Assembly: GCA_019400425.1 (NCBI GenBank)
Contig: JAFREE010000028.1
Coordinates: 1 to 64,000 of the forward strand
Reading direction: 5' to 3'
DNA from: Hymenochaete sp. R1
Lineage: Eukaryota > Basidiomycota > Agaricomycetes > Hymenochaetales > Hymenochaetaceae
Length of the DNA stretch: 64,000 nucleotides
How positions within the stretch are numbered: position 1 is the stretch's first letter; every line of letters begins with the position of its first letter. Below the pieces are notes generated by a model. It saw only the letters and a list, made by a program, of their open reading frames with translations, made no database searches and was not told the origin of the DNA. This document shows positions 20,240-32,344 of the stretch, piece after piece. The position numbers were made by a program, and so were the translations under genes.

Positions 20240-20797
20240 TTATCCAGGACCGACCTGTGGCATGCATATTTAGAGCCAGCAATCGGCATGGGTGAAACTT
20301 TCCGGAAACGTACCTTGGGAATGTCATGATGCTCACTGAGAGCCTCCAGCTTAGAATTGAATTGATGTACACGGTCCTTGTGGGTCAAGGATGCGAGTTT
20401 CGCCACTCGCTTTTCCAACTAGCAACACGATTAGATTCCTTTGAATTTGTTGATGCCAGAAGGCAAAACACATACCCGTTTTCGTTGTGTGTCTTCGAAT
20501 CTTCGCTCGGCTTCTGTCTTCACTTCATCCTCCGAAGGAGACTTCCTCTCCGAAGATGAAGATCCTTCTCCTATACCTCTGTCATCAGGGGGTACTTCTA
20601 CGTCCAGCAGCTCTGTTTCGCGCTCCAGCGCTTTCTTAAGTTTAGACGACTTGTCCTTCTTCTTCTTCCTGAAGGGCCCGTCAGTCAAACTCACGCAAGC
20701 GCAGTTATATGCATTTCACTTACTTCTTTACACCACCATCCTTTACCCCGGATTTGAGCTTGAGAGACCCTCCGGGGCGAAAGTCATAGTCAGACAT
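20240..20797 (-). CDS. FAM32A-like nuclear protein
   Basis: The protein starts MSDYDFRPGGSLKLKSG at 20797, the family hallmark. An intron at about 20680 leads to a Lys-rich block (KKKKDKSSKLKKALE), an acidic/Ser-rich insert and KTEAERRFEDTQRKR. A further exon reads RVAKLASLTHKDRVHQFNSK, then LEALSEHHDIPK. The last exon is only 15 nt (VGPG and stop, 20240-20254), after an intron starting gtacgt. The conserved C-terminal peptide ending GPG is what lets one place that exon. Human FAM32A acts at the spliceosome in 3' splice site choice; the fungal role is inferred from that. Length about 140 residues fits the family. It is divergent from TMEM115 with 418 bp between starts. Confidence 0.85.
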
Positions 20798-21215
20798 GAT
20801 GACCGCAGGGTACGAAGGGGAGTTCTGCGGGTTGTCCGAGTGCAAGTGACGTAAGAAGCGTCGATTTATTGTTTAGGGCCGGTCAGTTAGAGATTTCCAG
20901 TCATAGCTCACAAACTTGATAACGAGCACATAAAGCCATGTTATACGTCTCGTTTCAAATGACCTGCGACTGCTCTCAAGAGACTTTGGATAAAATAAGA
21001 ATTAAAATTTATAGACCTTTTTTGAACATTTTTATGTCTCTGAGATATTACCGGCGGCAAGCGTTTACGCGTCCTCATCACGCGTCAGAGTCCTTGACCA
21101 CTGTTTGAAGAGACTCTTCCTGTGTCTGCCAACTTTCTCCTTCCCACCCAGCTGCACTTTTTGAAAACTGCCTTAAGCCAGGGTACCGGGCTGAGAAAGC
21201 TAATAGGCTTCCAAC
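20798..21215. promoter_or_regulatory. Intergenic promoter region between FAM32A-like and TMEM115-like genes
   Basis: The 418 bp between divergent start codons should hold both promoters. A short AT-rich tract lies near 20990-21040. No defined motif is recognised. Confidence 0.5.
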
Positions 21216-22558
21216 ATGGCTATTCTCTTGTCGAGCCCTTTGCACTTTCTTCAATCCATACCGACAGCCACGAAATGGTTCACTGTAGCAACCGTCATAA
21301 CCTCTCTAGCCTATATCCTTTTCCTGTCGCCCAGACCTCCCATTCAACCATCTGTAACCGCACCGTACCTTCTTCTCGTTCCAGGGAATAGCGTCTTTTA
21401 CCCATGGACATTTGTTACCGCCGGTCTCGTGGAGCCATCGCTCTTCAATGTATGTTACGAACACCTTATGCTTATAACAGTCTTGCGGTAACTCACGCGC
21501 ACATCAGCTAGCCTTCACTTTGCTCTTCGTTCCGGCTTCTTTAAGATATCTAGAACGGATATGGGGATCAGTGGAGACATTAAAATTCATTCTCGTCAAC
21601 TTGGCGATACCTAACATCATGTCCTTTGGGATATGTTGGCTAGAGTATCTCATACTCACATACCCTAGTCTCATGTAAGTAAAACTGCATCTCCGCACTA
21701 TGTGAACGTCTCAGCGTATTTCCAGTTATTCGGGCTACTACGGTCAATGCGCTCTCAGTGCAGGTATACTTGTCGCCTTTACTCAGGTGCGTCATCCTTC
21801 ACTTTCGACAAGTGTTGCTTCTCACTGCTTGTTTCAGTTGATGCCTGAACATCGAGTCCGAGTTGGCATATTTGAAACGAGAATAAAGAACCTACCTATG
21901 GCTTATGTCACGTTTTCCACCATACTCTGCATTGCCGGATTCCAGGCTCCGTGGATCAATATTCAATGGGGTTGGCTCGTGTCATGGACTTATTTACGTT
22001 TCTACAAGAAAACCAAAGGCGACGGGGTCATATCAGATACATATGGTGACCGAAGCGAGACGTTCGCATTCGTACAGTGGTTCCCACCATTCATACAGTA
22101 AGTAACCCGCGCTTCTAAACCCTAAAGTGTTGCTAAATATTCTGTTTTCTCAGTACGCCGATAAATAAACTTGGAAGCATCGTACACCCACTTGCCACGC
22201 GGTTCCATATAATACCGGGCTACGGCGGCGATATCGAAACCGGCAACTACGCTCAGGTCCCTGGTGGTCCACGAGTGGAGGCTGAGAGGAGACGGTACGC
22301 ACCATCGTCATTGCATGCAGCGCTGTAAGAAACACGCACTGACTCTGTCGTCATAGTGCACTTGCTCTCAAAGCTCTGGACCAGCGAGTGTCATCAGCAA
22401 ACACTACCAGCAACATACCTCCTTCAAAACCCACAAGCAGAAGTTCCCCGACCTCTGCATCGTCTCCGCCTGACGCAGACCGAAGTAAAACTATCCCTGA
22501 ATCTGATTTGGGCGTTCCGGACAAGGACAAAGAAGAGAGAAATGGCGGTGATGACTAG
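21216..22558 (+). CDS. TMEM115 family rhomboid-like Golgi membrane protein (DUF1751)
   Basis: The start MAILLSSPLHFLQSIPTATK is followed by several hydrophobic helices: around VITSLAYILFL, then LVPGNSVFYPWTFVTAGLVE, the exon from about 21511 (LAFTLLFVPASLRYLERIWG), then NIMSFGICWLEYLILTYPSL, a YSGYYGQCALSAG segment and the exon at 21841 (LMPEHRVRVGIFETRIKNLP). The cytosolic side has WGWLVSWTYLRFYK and YGDRSETFAFVQWFPP, both typical of TMEM115/DUF1751. The C-terminus is hydrophilic and ends ERNGGDD at 22558. Members have a rhomboid fold without the catalytic Ser-His pair and sit in the Golgi, where they act in retrograde traffic. Introns of about 50-60 nt lie near 21451, 21675, 21786, 22099 and 22297. 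It is followed in tandem by COG1. Confidence 0.88.
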
Positions 22559-23040
22559 GGCTTTGAGGTTCAACCTCTGCCCCATAACATAGCTCCTAGG
22601 GTATCCGTATTTTCGGAACAAGTATAATGCCTTTGACACCGTCTGTGTATGTGAAAAGCGCCCTGCATAATCGTAGCGTTTCCGTTTTGCTTTCTGTAAA
22701 CTTCTTCTCAGTATCACAAGTGTTAATATCTATCCAAAATTCAGCTTTTAAGAAACTGATAATCATACCAAGGTTTTTAAGCCATGTAGTGAGGAGAATC
22801 GAAAAAATATTGGCCTCGAAATTCTGATCCCGTTGAAGTGCCAATTCCCACGACCCTTCTCTATAATTCATTATCCCGACCCGACGTGTCCTTCGTACGT
22901 ATCCCCGCCTACCCGACCAACTATCGGCCTTGGGGCGGTTGCTTCGCTTTGGCTGTCTGAGTCACATAGGAGCACTCTACACTCTTCTTTGCTACCAGTT
23001 ACCCCTCCTTTGGTTGAGTTCGAAGAGAGGCGAATCCAAG

Positions 23041-26000
23041 ATGTCGAAGATCGCGTCGGGTTCCTCCATCCACTCGATACCAGGGAGCATGAGTTCTTCT
23101 TCAAGGACCGAAACTCTACTGAACGGAAATGCGCGATCAAATAGTATCGCTTCACTATCAATAAAGTCTAATACGTCGCTGAGCAGCATACACACCATGG
23201 AGCCGGACGAGATTTTTGCAAAATATACTGTTCATGAGGTCAAGAGCATGTTATACAGGCTAAGGTGCGCGTAGGCTTGGCCTTTTATTTTACTTTCCTT
23301 GAAGCTCACAACGCTCTGAACCAGGTCTGATATCGATGCAAAGCAAGAGGAACTCCGACTTATGGTTGGGTATGTGTGTCCTATGATGGTGCACTGGATT
23401 TCACTGAACACACATGCCGAACACTCGTAGGGAACGGTACCGTGACCTTCTGCAGACATCCACATCCATTATTGCCATGGCAGACTCCTCTAAGATGGTA
23501 CACGACAAGATAACCCAGATGTACGAGCTCGTCTCCGAAGATCTACAGTTACACGGAAAGGGCAAAACAGGAACAAAGAAGGCGAATGATAACAACGGTG
23601 TGTAGAACTCACATACTATCTAATCTCGCCGCTGACTGATATCAAGACACCCGGTTACAGGTATTCCAGTGTCTGGCCGCGCATTTGAAGCTGTTGTTAG
23701 ACTGCCCGGAGCATCTCTGGCGTTTGCTAGAAGCTGGTCGATGTTTACACGCTGCATGGCTTTTTTTGTTGGCGCGAGTGGTGTATAGGTCATTGACAAA
23801 CGAGGCGGACGATGAATCTCGGTCTTGGGCCGCTCAAGGCGTACAAGTCAGGGTATGTTACATTAATGTCTGCTAGAAGTAACATTTGCGCTCATAGAGC
23901 CTTCTTTAATGCAGGAGCAATTTCCCTTGGTTCAAAGGCAATGGGAATCCGTCGCGCAGTTCCGCGCTCAGATATCCCATAGGGCTACACTTCTGTTACG
24001 AGAAAGATCTTTGATGACACAGGTGTGCTATTTACTTACGAAACGTTTTGGTCGAGTTTCTTACCTCTCTGCACTTGTATAGGGACTCTGCTCATCTTTA
24101 CTTACCTTACATCTCCTCGACTCTTTACCGTTGACCGACGCGTTGGACATGTTTCTAAAACAGAGGTCCAGAGCACTTCAGCTCCTTTACGATTCCTTAA
24201 AGGACATGCACAAGACAGGGCTCTCCCCGAGAAAAAATCCTACCGACATATGGAAAGCACTGAGGGCTGTATTGGAGGTCGCTGTGAGCACTATCGGGTG
24301 TGCTCGTGAGGTCCTCCAATCCCAGGACGGGCATTCGATGATGAATCAAGTGCTTGCTTTCGTCCAAAACGGAGCATCTGCCTCGGCTGATGCTAGCATA
24401 CCCTCTGAACTGAACCTTTCCACCCAAACTTTAATATCATCCCTCCCAAACTCGAATCATTTCCAAGCTCTACCATCCGATATCCGTTCCTTCAGACCTT
24501 TCGTGGACCTCGATTCGCAAACGTCATCCGTTAAGACTTCAACATTGGATTCGAAGCTCCGGAATTGGTTTTCGAAAGCTACGGAACATCTAAAAATATC
24601 TTTCTCAGCGTGGCTAGAACATTGCGAGTCGATAAAGAACGTATGGGAAGTACGGTCCACCTCGCTCGAGTGGATCCTTTCGTCAGAAGCGTGTCTGAGT
24701 AACAGCGATGTCGATGCGTTACGAGATCTAATCAACTCTGTTTGCATGGCCCGCATACGTTCAATATGGAAAGCAACCCTTGATACCTTGGTGGAGATGT
24801 TCCAAACCACCTTACAATCTTTAATCTCATCACTTATAGGACAAGCGGAAGGCTCCGATCTCGGTAAGCCGACATATAATATCATTTCGATAAAACACAC
24901 TAACACTCAGGTCTGGCAGATATTCACCCCGCAGAGTTTCTCTTCTCCGCTCCACCTGCTCCTCTGACGACTCAACCTTCGTTGAGTACCGCACTCGCGC
25001 AATCATCCTTCCAACGATTCCAGCACAACATTAGGCAGCGCCTTGACGGGATCTCGCCTTACCTCCAACGGACTTTGTCCGAACTGGAGGCTTTGTCTTC
25101 GAACCTCTCAACCGACATAGGTGTAGTGTTACGAGAAAAGGGCGACCCATCGTGAGTACTTTATCTAAGTCGACGAGTATGTTTTCATTTACCCTCTTAA
25201 GCACTCTTGATAACGAGTTCGTCGATTATGCTGAAGAGACATGCGAACGTATACTTAACCTCATCCGAGACATCGTTAAAGGCGTATACGGTGACCCAGG
25301 TAAAGTGAAGGACACCACGCTCACGACGAAATCTAACGCGCACTTTAGAGACTTCAAAGAGGCAGGTACTTTTTTGCGGACGACTATCGCACAAGGTATC
25401 CATGTGCCCCTTAGCTTCATCGCTGCACTGCTCAGAGGTATATGTCAAAAGTAAGTAACAAGCCCCCAGTTACTTTGCCTGGCTCACCAACATTCCCATA
25501 CCAGAATTTCGAAATCAGGCGCAAAGCCTATTTGACGAGAGCATGAGCTTGTGTATTGGATACTCCGTACGCGCTTCGACAGATAGGTATCTAACCACTA
25601 TCGGTAATAGGCGGCCGGGTGGATCTTGTGAGTTCGGGTCTCTTATTTTTCCTCCGTCAAGTAATTCCTAATTTAATGGTTCGTCACAGCTCCACCTTTC
25701 GGACCGTCCAGTAGCCTTACGGAGTCACTGCTATTCCTAGCGGACTCGATACAGGACTTCGGCGTTTTCGACGACGGCGACTTGCGGAATGATATAGCCC
25801 AAAAAACAATGAACGAGTTCATCAAAGCTACCGTGTCAGGGTTACAGGAAACGAAAGGCGAAGTCGACCACCAAGTCTTATGGGACCTCCAGTTCTTAAG
25901 ACTTGTCTACGAAGACCGTTCTTTAAGCAGACCTGCAGCTGATCTGGACAGCCTCTTGAAGGAGCTGCACAAGGTCCTTACTTCCTCCGGCCCCATATCA

Positions 26001-26273
26001 CGCGCATACACTGACCAAATTATTCAGGGCAAGGTCAATACTGGCGAAACTGACCCGGCCGCCTTCCAGCACAAGGTATCGGGCGCTTTATCGCAGATGC
26101 GTCTATTGTTATCTCCACTCGTAGCCCCACACGACCCCACGGAACAAGCTTCTAAGAATAAAGGCGTCTCTTCTGACGTGGCCGATGTTGATCGTGAAAT
26201 CCAGAGCATGATGGGTCTCGTGAAGCCTTCTGCAAGGTTCGGGACATTGTGGGTGGCAGGTCAATCTTCTTGA
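23041..26273 (+). CDS. COG1: Conserved oligomeric Golgi complex subunit 1
   Basis: I start at MSKIASGSSIHSI (23041). After a Ser-rich leader comes the COG1/Vps51 N-terminal helix: EIFAKYTVHEVKSMLYRLR, an intron, then SDIDAKQEELRLMVG, an intron, and ERYRDLLQTSTSIIAMADS. Later exons carry LKLLLDCPEHLWRLLEAG, EQFPLVQRQWESVAQFRAQI and LLTLHLLDSLPLTDALDMFL; the longest exon (about 24080-24865) holds the middle of the protein, and the last exons end with GRFGTLW-like sequence (SARFGTLWVAG) before the stop at 26271-26273. COG1 is a lobe A subunit of the tethering complex for retrograde transport within the Golgi. About nine short introns. It lies head to tail after the TMEM115-like gene and converges on the GH74 gene, 146 bp away. 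Confidence 0.9.
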
Positions 26274-26419
26274 GGTCCCAAGCAGGTTTGTTTCTGCGGT
26301 TACCCTGTGGCGATTTGTATTTAGATTCTGAGGAAACATTTTGGTATTTGGATTTTCTTTTTCGATAATCAAAAGATCGCAGCAAGCAGTTATAGAATAC
26401 CAAAAGAAAAACGAGAGCA

Positions 26420-29161
26420 TTACGCTGCAACGTCCCCGTAGAAGATACCACGACCATTTGTTCCTATGTATACACTTGAACAACGTCAACGTCGGAAAAA
26501 GAACATAATGGGAAAAAGTTGAACGCACCGTCCGAAAGTGTTAAGGTCTGCTGTCAGACAGTTGGACGACAGGGAACCAAAACCGTGCGCGGCGTCGTTA
26601 ATCTGCACCCATGAAGCACCTGCTCATTACTCATAAGCCTCCACCTACGCAAACTAAGATCATCGACCAGCTCACCTCCATCGTCTGAACGGAAATAACC
26701 AGCAGTCGAGTCGACAATGCCGGCGACAAAGATAGCCGGATATCCGTTAGAGACACTCGGCGCTCCAAGTGCAATGGCATATGCAGTCGTCGGACCATCC
26801 ACTTGCGCGAACGTAGATCCCGTGTCCGTAGAATGGAAGATGCCGGAAGTCGTCGAGACCCAAACATCTCCGGTCGTGCCTGAATTCACGACGATCTTCT
26901 GAGGTGAATTGGCACTCCCAAGCGTGGCCGAGCTGGTGAATGTGCTGCCCCCGTCAGTCGAGACATAGAAACTTGAACCAGATGCGCCATAGAAGAGGGA
27001 GCTGTTCACTTTATCGGATGCGATGACCGCGTCAGATGGCAGCGAAGAGACTGGAGTGAACGAGCCATTGTTCTTAGCAACGGACACGCCGCTCGTGGAT
27101 GATCTCCAAAGGATTGTATTTCCATCCGCCGAGAGGGCGACCTTGCCTCCATAATCCGAAGCAGAGGCACTCGAGTAAGCATACCTGTCGGGCCGTAAAT
27201 ATCTATTCGTTCAAGTCTTAAAAGAGCCATTTGATTACCATGATGCGCCTGAATCTTGAGTCAAAGCAACTTGAATTGCAGAGCCATCGTTGTCATTCCC
27301 AATACGGACGATAGTAGACGGGTTGGTACCAGCGTAGTCAACGTCAGCCGATGTTGACCATGTAGGATCGAAGAATTCAGTCGTCGGCGCCTCAGTTAAA
27401 CTGGTATGTGAAAATCCTGAAGTACTCTCAGTAACATTGCGTCAAAATAACGCAGCCGCTTACCTCCTACATCTCCAATGGCACTGACCAGAAGAGGTCC
27501 GCTAGGAGGAGCAATGAGAGACTGGACTGAGGTCTCCTCCACGCCGTCCGCCAAGGACTTGATAGTGACGTTGTGTGTCGTGTCCCACTTCGTTAGATCG
27601 TGACCTCCATAAATAGTCTCACCCGTGCCGTAAAGCCAGTGATCGCTGTCGAAGGGGTCGATCACCAAGGCTTCCATCATCCACCCAATCTGAAGAGTCC
27701 CGAGAGTTGTATCGACATAGTTTGGCCCAATCCATGGTGCGAGTGAGTCATCGTACGTGTACCACTTGTCAATGTCAGGGTACACCTCCCAAGACCACAA
27801 GGGTGACCAGCTCGATCCACTGTCGTTGCTACGGAAAATCTGGCCATCAGGCCACCATGAGTTCAAAGCAGCAACCATTATCGTTCCAGGATTCTGCAGA
27901 TCAACGGCAACACCTCCAAATCCGAATGAGAGGTCACTTCCGGACACAGGTGTGATGTCCGTCCAATCCCCAGAAGTGATGTCGTATTTCCATACGGCAC
28001 CTAGACTCATCCATCAGCTCTGCATCGAAAGTACAATTATACTGCATATGAAAAAAAAATGACATACCAAGTGTCCCATCATAAGGTCCACCGCCATTCG
28101 AGTACGACACATAAAGGTCCTTCTCTGAAGGAGAAAGCACTCCTTTATGTGGTATGTAAGTGCTGTTCTGTCCAGCAATGCCTTCCCCTATATGTAGAAG
28201 TGTATTGAGTCTGGATTATAAAGGCTGAAATCGGACTATTTTGGATACATACATGTGCTTCCAGCATCCTCTGATTTGTAAACATTCGTCGATCCAGCAT
28301 TCGCGACACCAACAAAGATTCTTGGTGTGGCAGAACCACTGCTACCAGAAGTCGAGTCGAATGTGACAAATGATATACCGAGGATGTCATTGTTCAATCC
28401 TGAAGTATCAGTAGGGTCTGGGACGTAAGATCCTGTGTGTATCCTTTAGTGTGAATCATTTATCAAGAAGAAAGACAAACTCACCTGTATCAGTGAAGCT
28501 AGTCACGTTCGTCCACGTAACTCCAGAGTCAGTCGAAGTCCAAAGACCGTGTCCAGATCTAGCTCCGAGAAACAGGATGGAATTGTCATTCGGATCGACT
28601 GCAAGACGTTCACCCATGCCACGCCCAGGCATATTTCCACCGACCTTGTGTGGAAACCAATCAATACAGTAAAATTGATACCAAACCGAACCGTTATCAC
28701 CTTGAAAGGTAGTCCGGAAGCGGTCCACGAGTCACCTCGGTCTTTAGAAATCATGATTTGCCCATTGTTTGGGTCCCAGTCATTCGTGTACATTCCCGTG
28801 GCCTTTGATAATTGTTAATCTCAAGCCAGGTCTGTTTTCGGATTTTACACACAATATACACATTGTTCGTGTCAACTGGATCCAAAGCCAACGCGTCGAC
28901 ACCCCAATAATTCCAATGATCGTTGTCAGCAAAGTCAAGCAATGGCGTCCAGGAATCATCGGAATTTAAACGGTAGAGACCACCAATGTCAGTTCGAGCA
29001 AACGCGAGGCCTTGCTCAGAGGGATTGAAGACAACTCCGGGGACAAAACCTCCTCCTCCGCCGATCTTGACGTTAGCCCACTTATAGGCTTCGCTGTCGA
29101 CTGCGAGAATTTCACAGGTGGCTGTGGCGAGAAGAAGGGCCAACGATGCTAGGTGTACCAT
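26420..29161 (-). CDS. Glycoside hydrolase family 74 xyloglucanase, secreted, without CBM1
   Basis: A signal peptide (MVHLASLALLLATATCEILA) is followed by the double beta-propeller of GH74. ARTDIGGLYR near residue 55 holds one catalytic Asp and SAIGDVGG (about 27465) the second. Other landmarks are GVDALALDPVDTNNVY, GGNMPGRGMGERLAVDP and GHGLWTSTDSGVTWTNV. The conserved end is spread over tiny exons: INDAAHGFGSLSSN at 26605-26536 and VYIGTNGRGIFYGDVAA, with stop at 26420. The catalytic domain is therefore complete and stops straight after GIFYGD with no linker or cellulose-binding module. About nine introns. The enzyme cuts the glucan backbone of xyloglucan outside the cell. A stretch from about 27556 to 28805 is almost identical to 48749-49999. 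Confidence 0.92.
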
Positions 29162-29772
29162 CGTTTCGAAACCAAGGTGAACGGGACACAGGTTTGAAGA
29201 TCATGTCGAAGCAACTTGCGTGTTTATATGGATGAGCTGTCGACGTCTAATAGCTCTTCGGGCCGCTGCCTTTTCTCGTAAGTCCGAGGTAGCTACGACG
29301 GTCTTTGCGGTGAAACTTGGAGGTGCGATTGTCTCTTCTGTTCGTCGGGTGCAGATACGCCTTCGTATTTTCCCAAAGACAGTCTAATTGGTATCACGAA
29401 GGCGGAGTTGATATAAGTACTTTTCCCGGGATGTTTCCGGGTCATAGACGAATGTGGGCCATGATTGAGTAGCACGGGCCTGCACGGCGATTCTCGCTAG
29501 TGCGTACTATCCTGGGGCGCTTTGTTATTGATGCGGCTCCTATTCGAGTTCACATCGAGCAGGATCACTTTCTAAATGAGACGGCAGAAGCAATATCGAA
29601 TAAAAACGAGCATCGGGGTGCTTCTAACCATATTCGACCCGGGGAAATTAATGACAGCATCATACGTGGCACGGTCATCCACCCACTTCTACTTGCAAGC
29701 TCGATGGTATCTGAGAAAATATGATTTAATCAATGGACAGCGAGACAAGCACACGGTGAATTGGCTTTACCT

Positions 29773-30996
29773 TCAGAATTGGCTTGCAGCCTCCAGGTCA
29801 TCAGCGTTAAGCCAATCCATTCCACCATCCAACAACTCCCTCCAAACTCTGTTTCGCGCAAAAATAGGCCAAGCAGGCGTGTCCCACAAGCGAGCTCGTA
29901 TTCCACGAGCGTGTGCTTCATTCGCAAGATCAATAATCGTCTCTCTTTGCTGGATAGTAATATTTCCAACCCCGCTCCAGCCAACTACGGCGTTGTAGTC
30001 GGCACTGGCGATCGGAGAAAGAGTCGCATCGAAGGTCGTGTTCAAAGGTGAGTTAGTGAGCTGGTCGAGAGGGGCATCGAAGAAAAAATCTCGTGGTGAG
30101 AGGGTTTTGACTTGGGTCAAAGGTGAATTACCTGTTCCGATGACTAGGACGGCCCCAAGTGTGAATGCTCCATTTTCGAAAGTCGAAAGGAATCCCCTCT
30201 CTCTCAGAGGTTGTAAAGCACTGAGTACAAAAGGTAGTGCTCTAGGAAAGTTGCTAGCTCAGAGTCAAAATATCGCCGATGCCGAAAGAAGAACTTACTC
30301 AACACCGTCCGTCTTAATGTCAACAAGAAGTTGCAGGGGTACACCTCCAGACACGTCAAAGACCCCACTACAAGTGGTAAATAACCGAGTACAACGTCGA
30401 TGTCAATTCACTCACTTTATAGATGTTTGATTTACAGTGAAATCATTCTTCGGGTTCTGACCTTCAATAATTTTAACCAAAGGATCCACATACAGCGAGG
30501 TGAATGTTCGTGCTTCGGTCAAAGCTGCGACTTCGTGGCCGACCTTTCAGCATCACATCTCAGATCTGGATCGTAGATGATATTGGTCATGATCGGCGGA
30601 CTCACAAAAAGTGTACCGTTGATTAACCAGACATCAGCTTCCACGCTTATAACACCATAGTTTAGTGCCGTGAAGAGAGGGACGTCGCGCCAGTCTGTAC
30701 AATTCAAATTAGCATATGATTATAAAGCAAGCTCAGAGTCGCTTGCAACTTACAGTCATTATGCGAGTGAATGAGCTTTGGCTATGGTATTTCTATTTAG
30801 AAAGGGGTTTTGACTGGGTTCGGAGGTGAAGAATACGCACAGGGATATTCTGAGTCAATTGCGTGGGATATTGAGTAAGAGTTGTGTTTTCCAGTATAGC
30901 AATCTGTTGTCCGATGGATCGAGTCGATTGCACCGAACCACATAGCAAGACAAGACTACAGCATACACCTACAAAGGCATGGAATGTCTTCATCAT
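29773..30996 (-). CDS. AIM6-like secreted protein with phosphodiesterase (GDPD/PLC-like) fold
   Basis: The first exon encodes a signal peptide (MMKTFHAFVGVCCSLVLLCG). Later exons read HSHND-type sequence near 30770, WRDVPLFTALNYGVISVEAD (30697-30640), VWLINGTLFV, then DFTVNQTS, GVFDVSGGVPLQLLVDIKTD and FVLSALQPLRERGFLS. The last exon holds DYNAVVGWSGVGN and GIRARLWDTPAWPIF, ending LNADDLEAASQF. The VSVEAD and RLWDTP blocks are typical of the AIM6 family (altered inheritance of mitochondria 6), a branch of the PLC-like phosphodiesterase superfamily whose substrate is not known. Introns of about 50-60 nt. It lies on the same strand as GH74, whose start is 612 bp further on. Confidence 0.82.
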
Positions 30997-32344
30997 GGTC
31001 GTTAATCGGAGAGACTCAGACTGTGGTTGGTGGTCCGTTGGGCACCGCGATGCACGTTTGTGGCTGTATCCAGCGCCCCGGATGACGCCGTCTTCCTGAT
31101 CGTGTAGGTGATGGCAAAAATACGGGCCGCGCTGACTACCTCCACACACATACCTTACGCTTCCAGGAGAGCAAAACGAAACAAATCGACAAAAAGTTCA
31201 GGATGGTGTTGTTGTAGCACGCAATGCTGATTCGGGTTTGTCGGGAAATAGCCGGTAATAGCACATCTCTATTGAAGGCTAATTTTAGGCGTCGATATAG
31301 CCTCGGTTTAAAACTGCCTCCGCTCTCGATGGCAATGTCGCAAGTGACTACAATTAAAGTCAGATGAATGATGGGTGATGATGCTTTTGTTGAGTCCGGG
31401 GCCTGGGGAAAAGACGGAGTTGGAGGACGTCCTGGCTAACTTATCGTCTTCGTAAGAGGTTCGCAGCGCTTTCTTTGAATACAGGCTTCGATTCTTTGAG
31501 ATCCTCCTCATTCTTTTGGTCGGAAGTTGCCAACGTTCAAGGCGTCGTAGAGGTCTCTGGACAACAATGAGGAAGTCAAATGCGCGGGTGTCTTTAAGTT
31601 ACCTAATTGGGAAGCTCGGGTATGGAGTGTCCGTACGTAGTGCTGCGCTGGATGATTGACTTTGACTTTGACAAATCGCCGGTTCATTCAACCTACGCAA
31701 AATGACTTGAAACAACGTTATATCGATGCTCGATCTTGGTTCCATTTGACTTCATCAATATACGTTATATAGCGCAGGAACAGTCGCCTACTGCTCTCGG
31801 TCTGGTTTCGGTGCTTCATCTCGTTGGTCCACCGAGAGAACAATAGGGCGTTCAACTTGCCGTCCACCCCCCTCTCTCTATCTGTAATTCCCAACAACTG
31901 ATACTGCTCAGGGACTCGTGGTCGCCTCAAGTCAACAAGCCACCTTCTGTGAAGGCAACAATAGTCGGAATACAATCTGACTGCCTCTCCTTTTTCAAAC
32001 TCAATCAGACTCAGTTGCTACCGAGGCGTGCTTCATTGCCTCGGTCTCTGCTCTTTCGCTTTCTCTTTTATACAGGCCCCTTGGCGAAGCAGTGGTATTT
32101 TAATAGCATTCCCCTGTTGTCGTACGCTAGATTTTCGTTTTCTAGGCTCCCTTTCCACTTCCTATACAAGCTTAGTCGGTCCGCGAGCTGGTTTCCCTCC
32201 GGAGGGCAACAGGTCGCTAACCTAAGCTATATTGAAAAACTCGTCTCTCCGTTTAATCCGCCCTTTTCTCTTTCTCACCCTACCACTCGCACCTCAATCA
32301 TAAGTTGTCCTCAAATTCTTACAGTTCCGTATTGAACTCCCAAA
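30997..32344. other. Intergenic region between divergent genes
   Basis: About 1.35 kb between the AIM6-like start and the hypothetical gene at 32345. It becomes pyrimidine-rich in its last 300 bp (tttctctttctcacccta just before the start), as is usual for leaders here. I see no gene or motif that I can support. Confidence 0.45.

Noticed and set aside
27707..28818. Plus-strand frames antisense to GH74 (and the same at 48701-49848 on the minus strand)
   Set aside because: They are shadows of the GH74 coding frames, present in both copies only because the DNA is duplicated.
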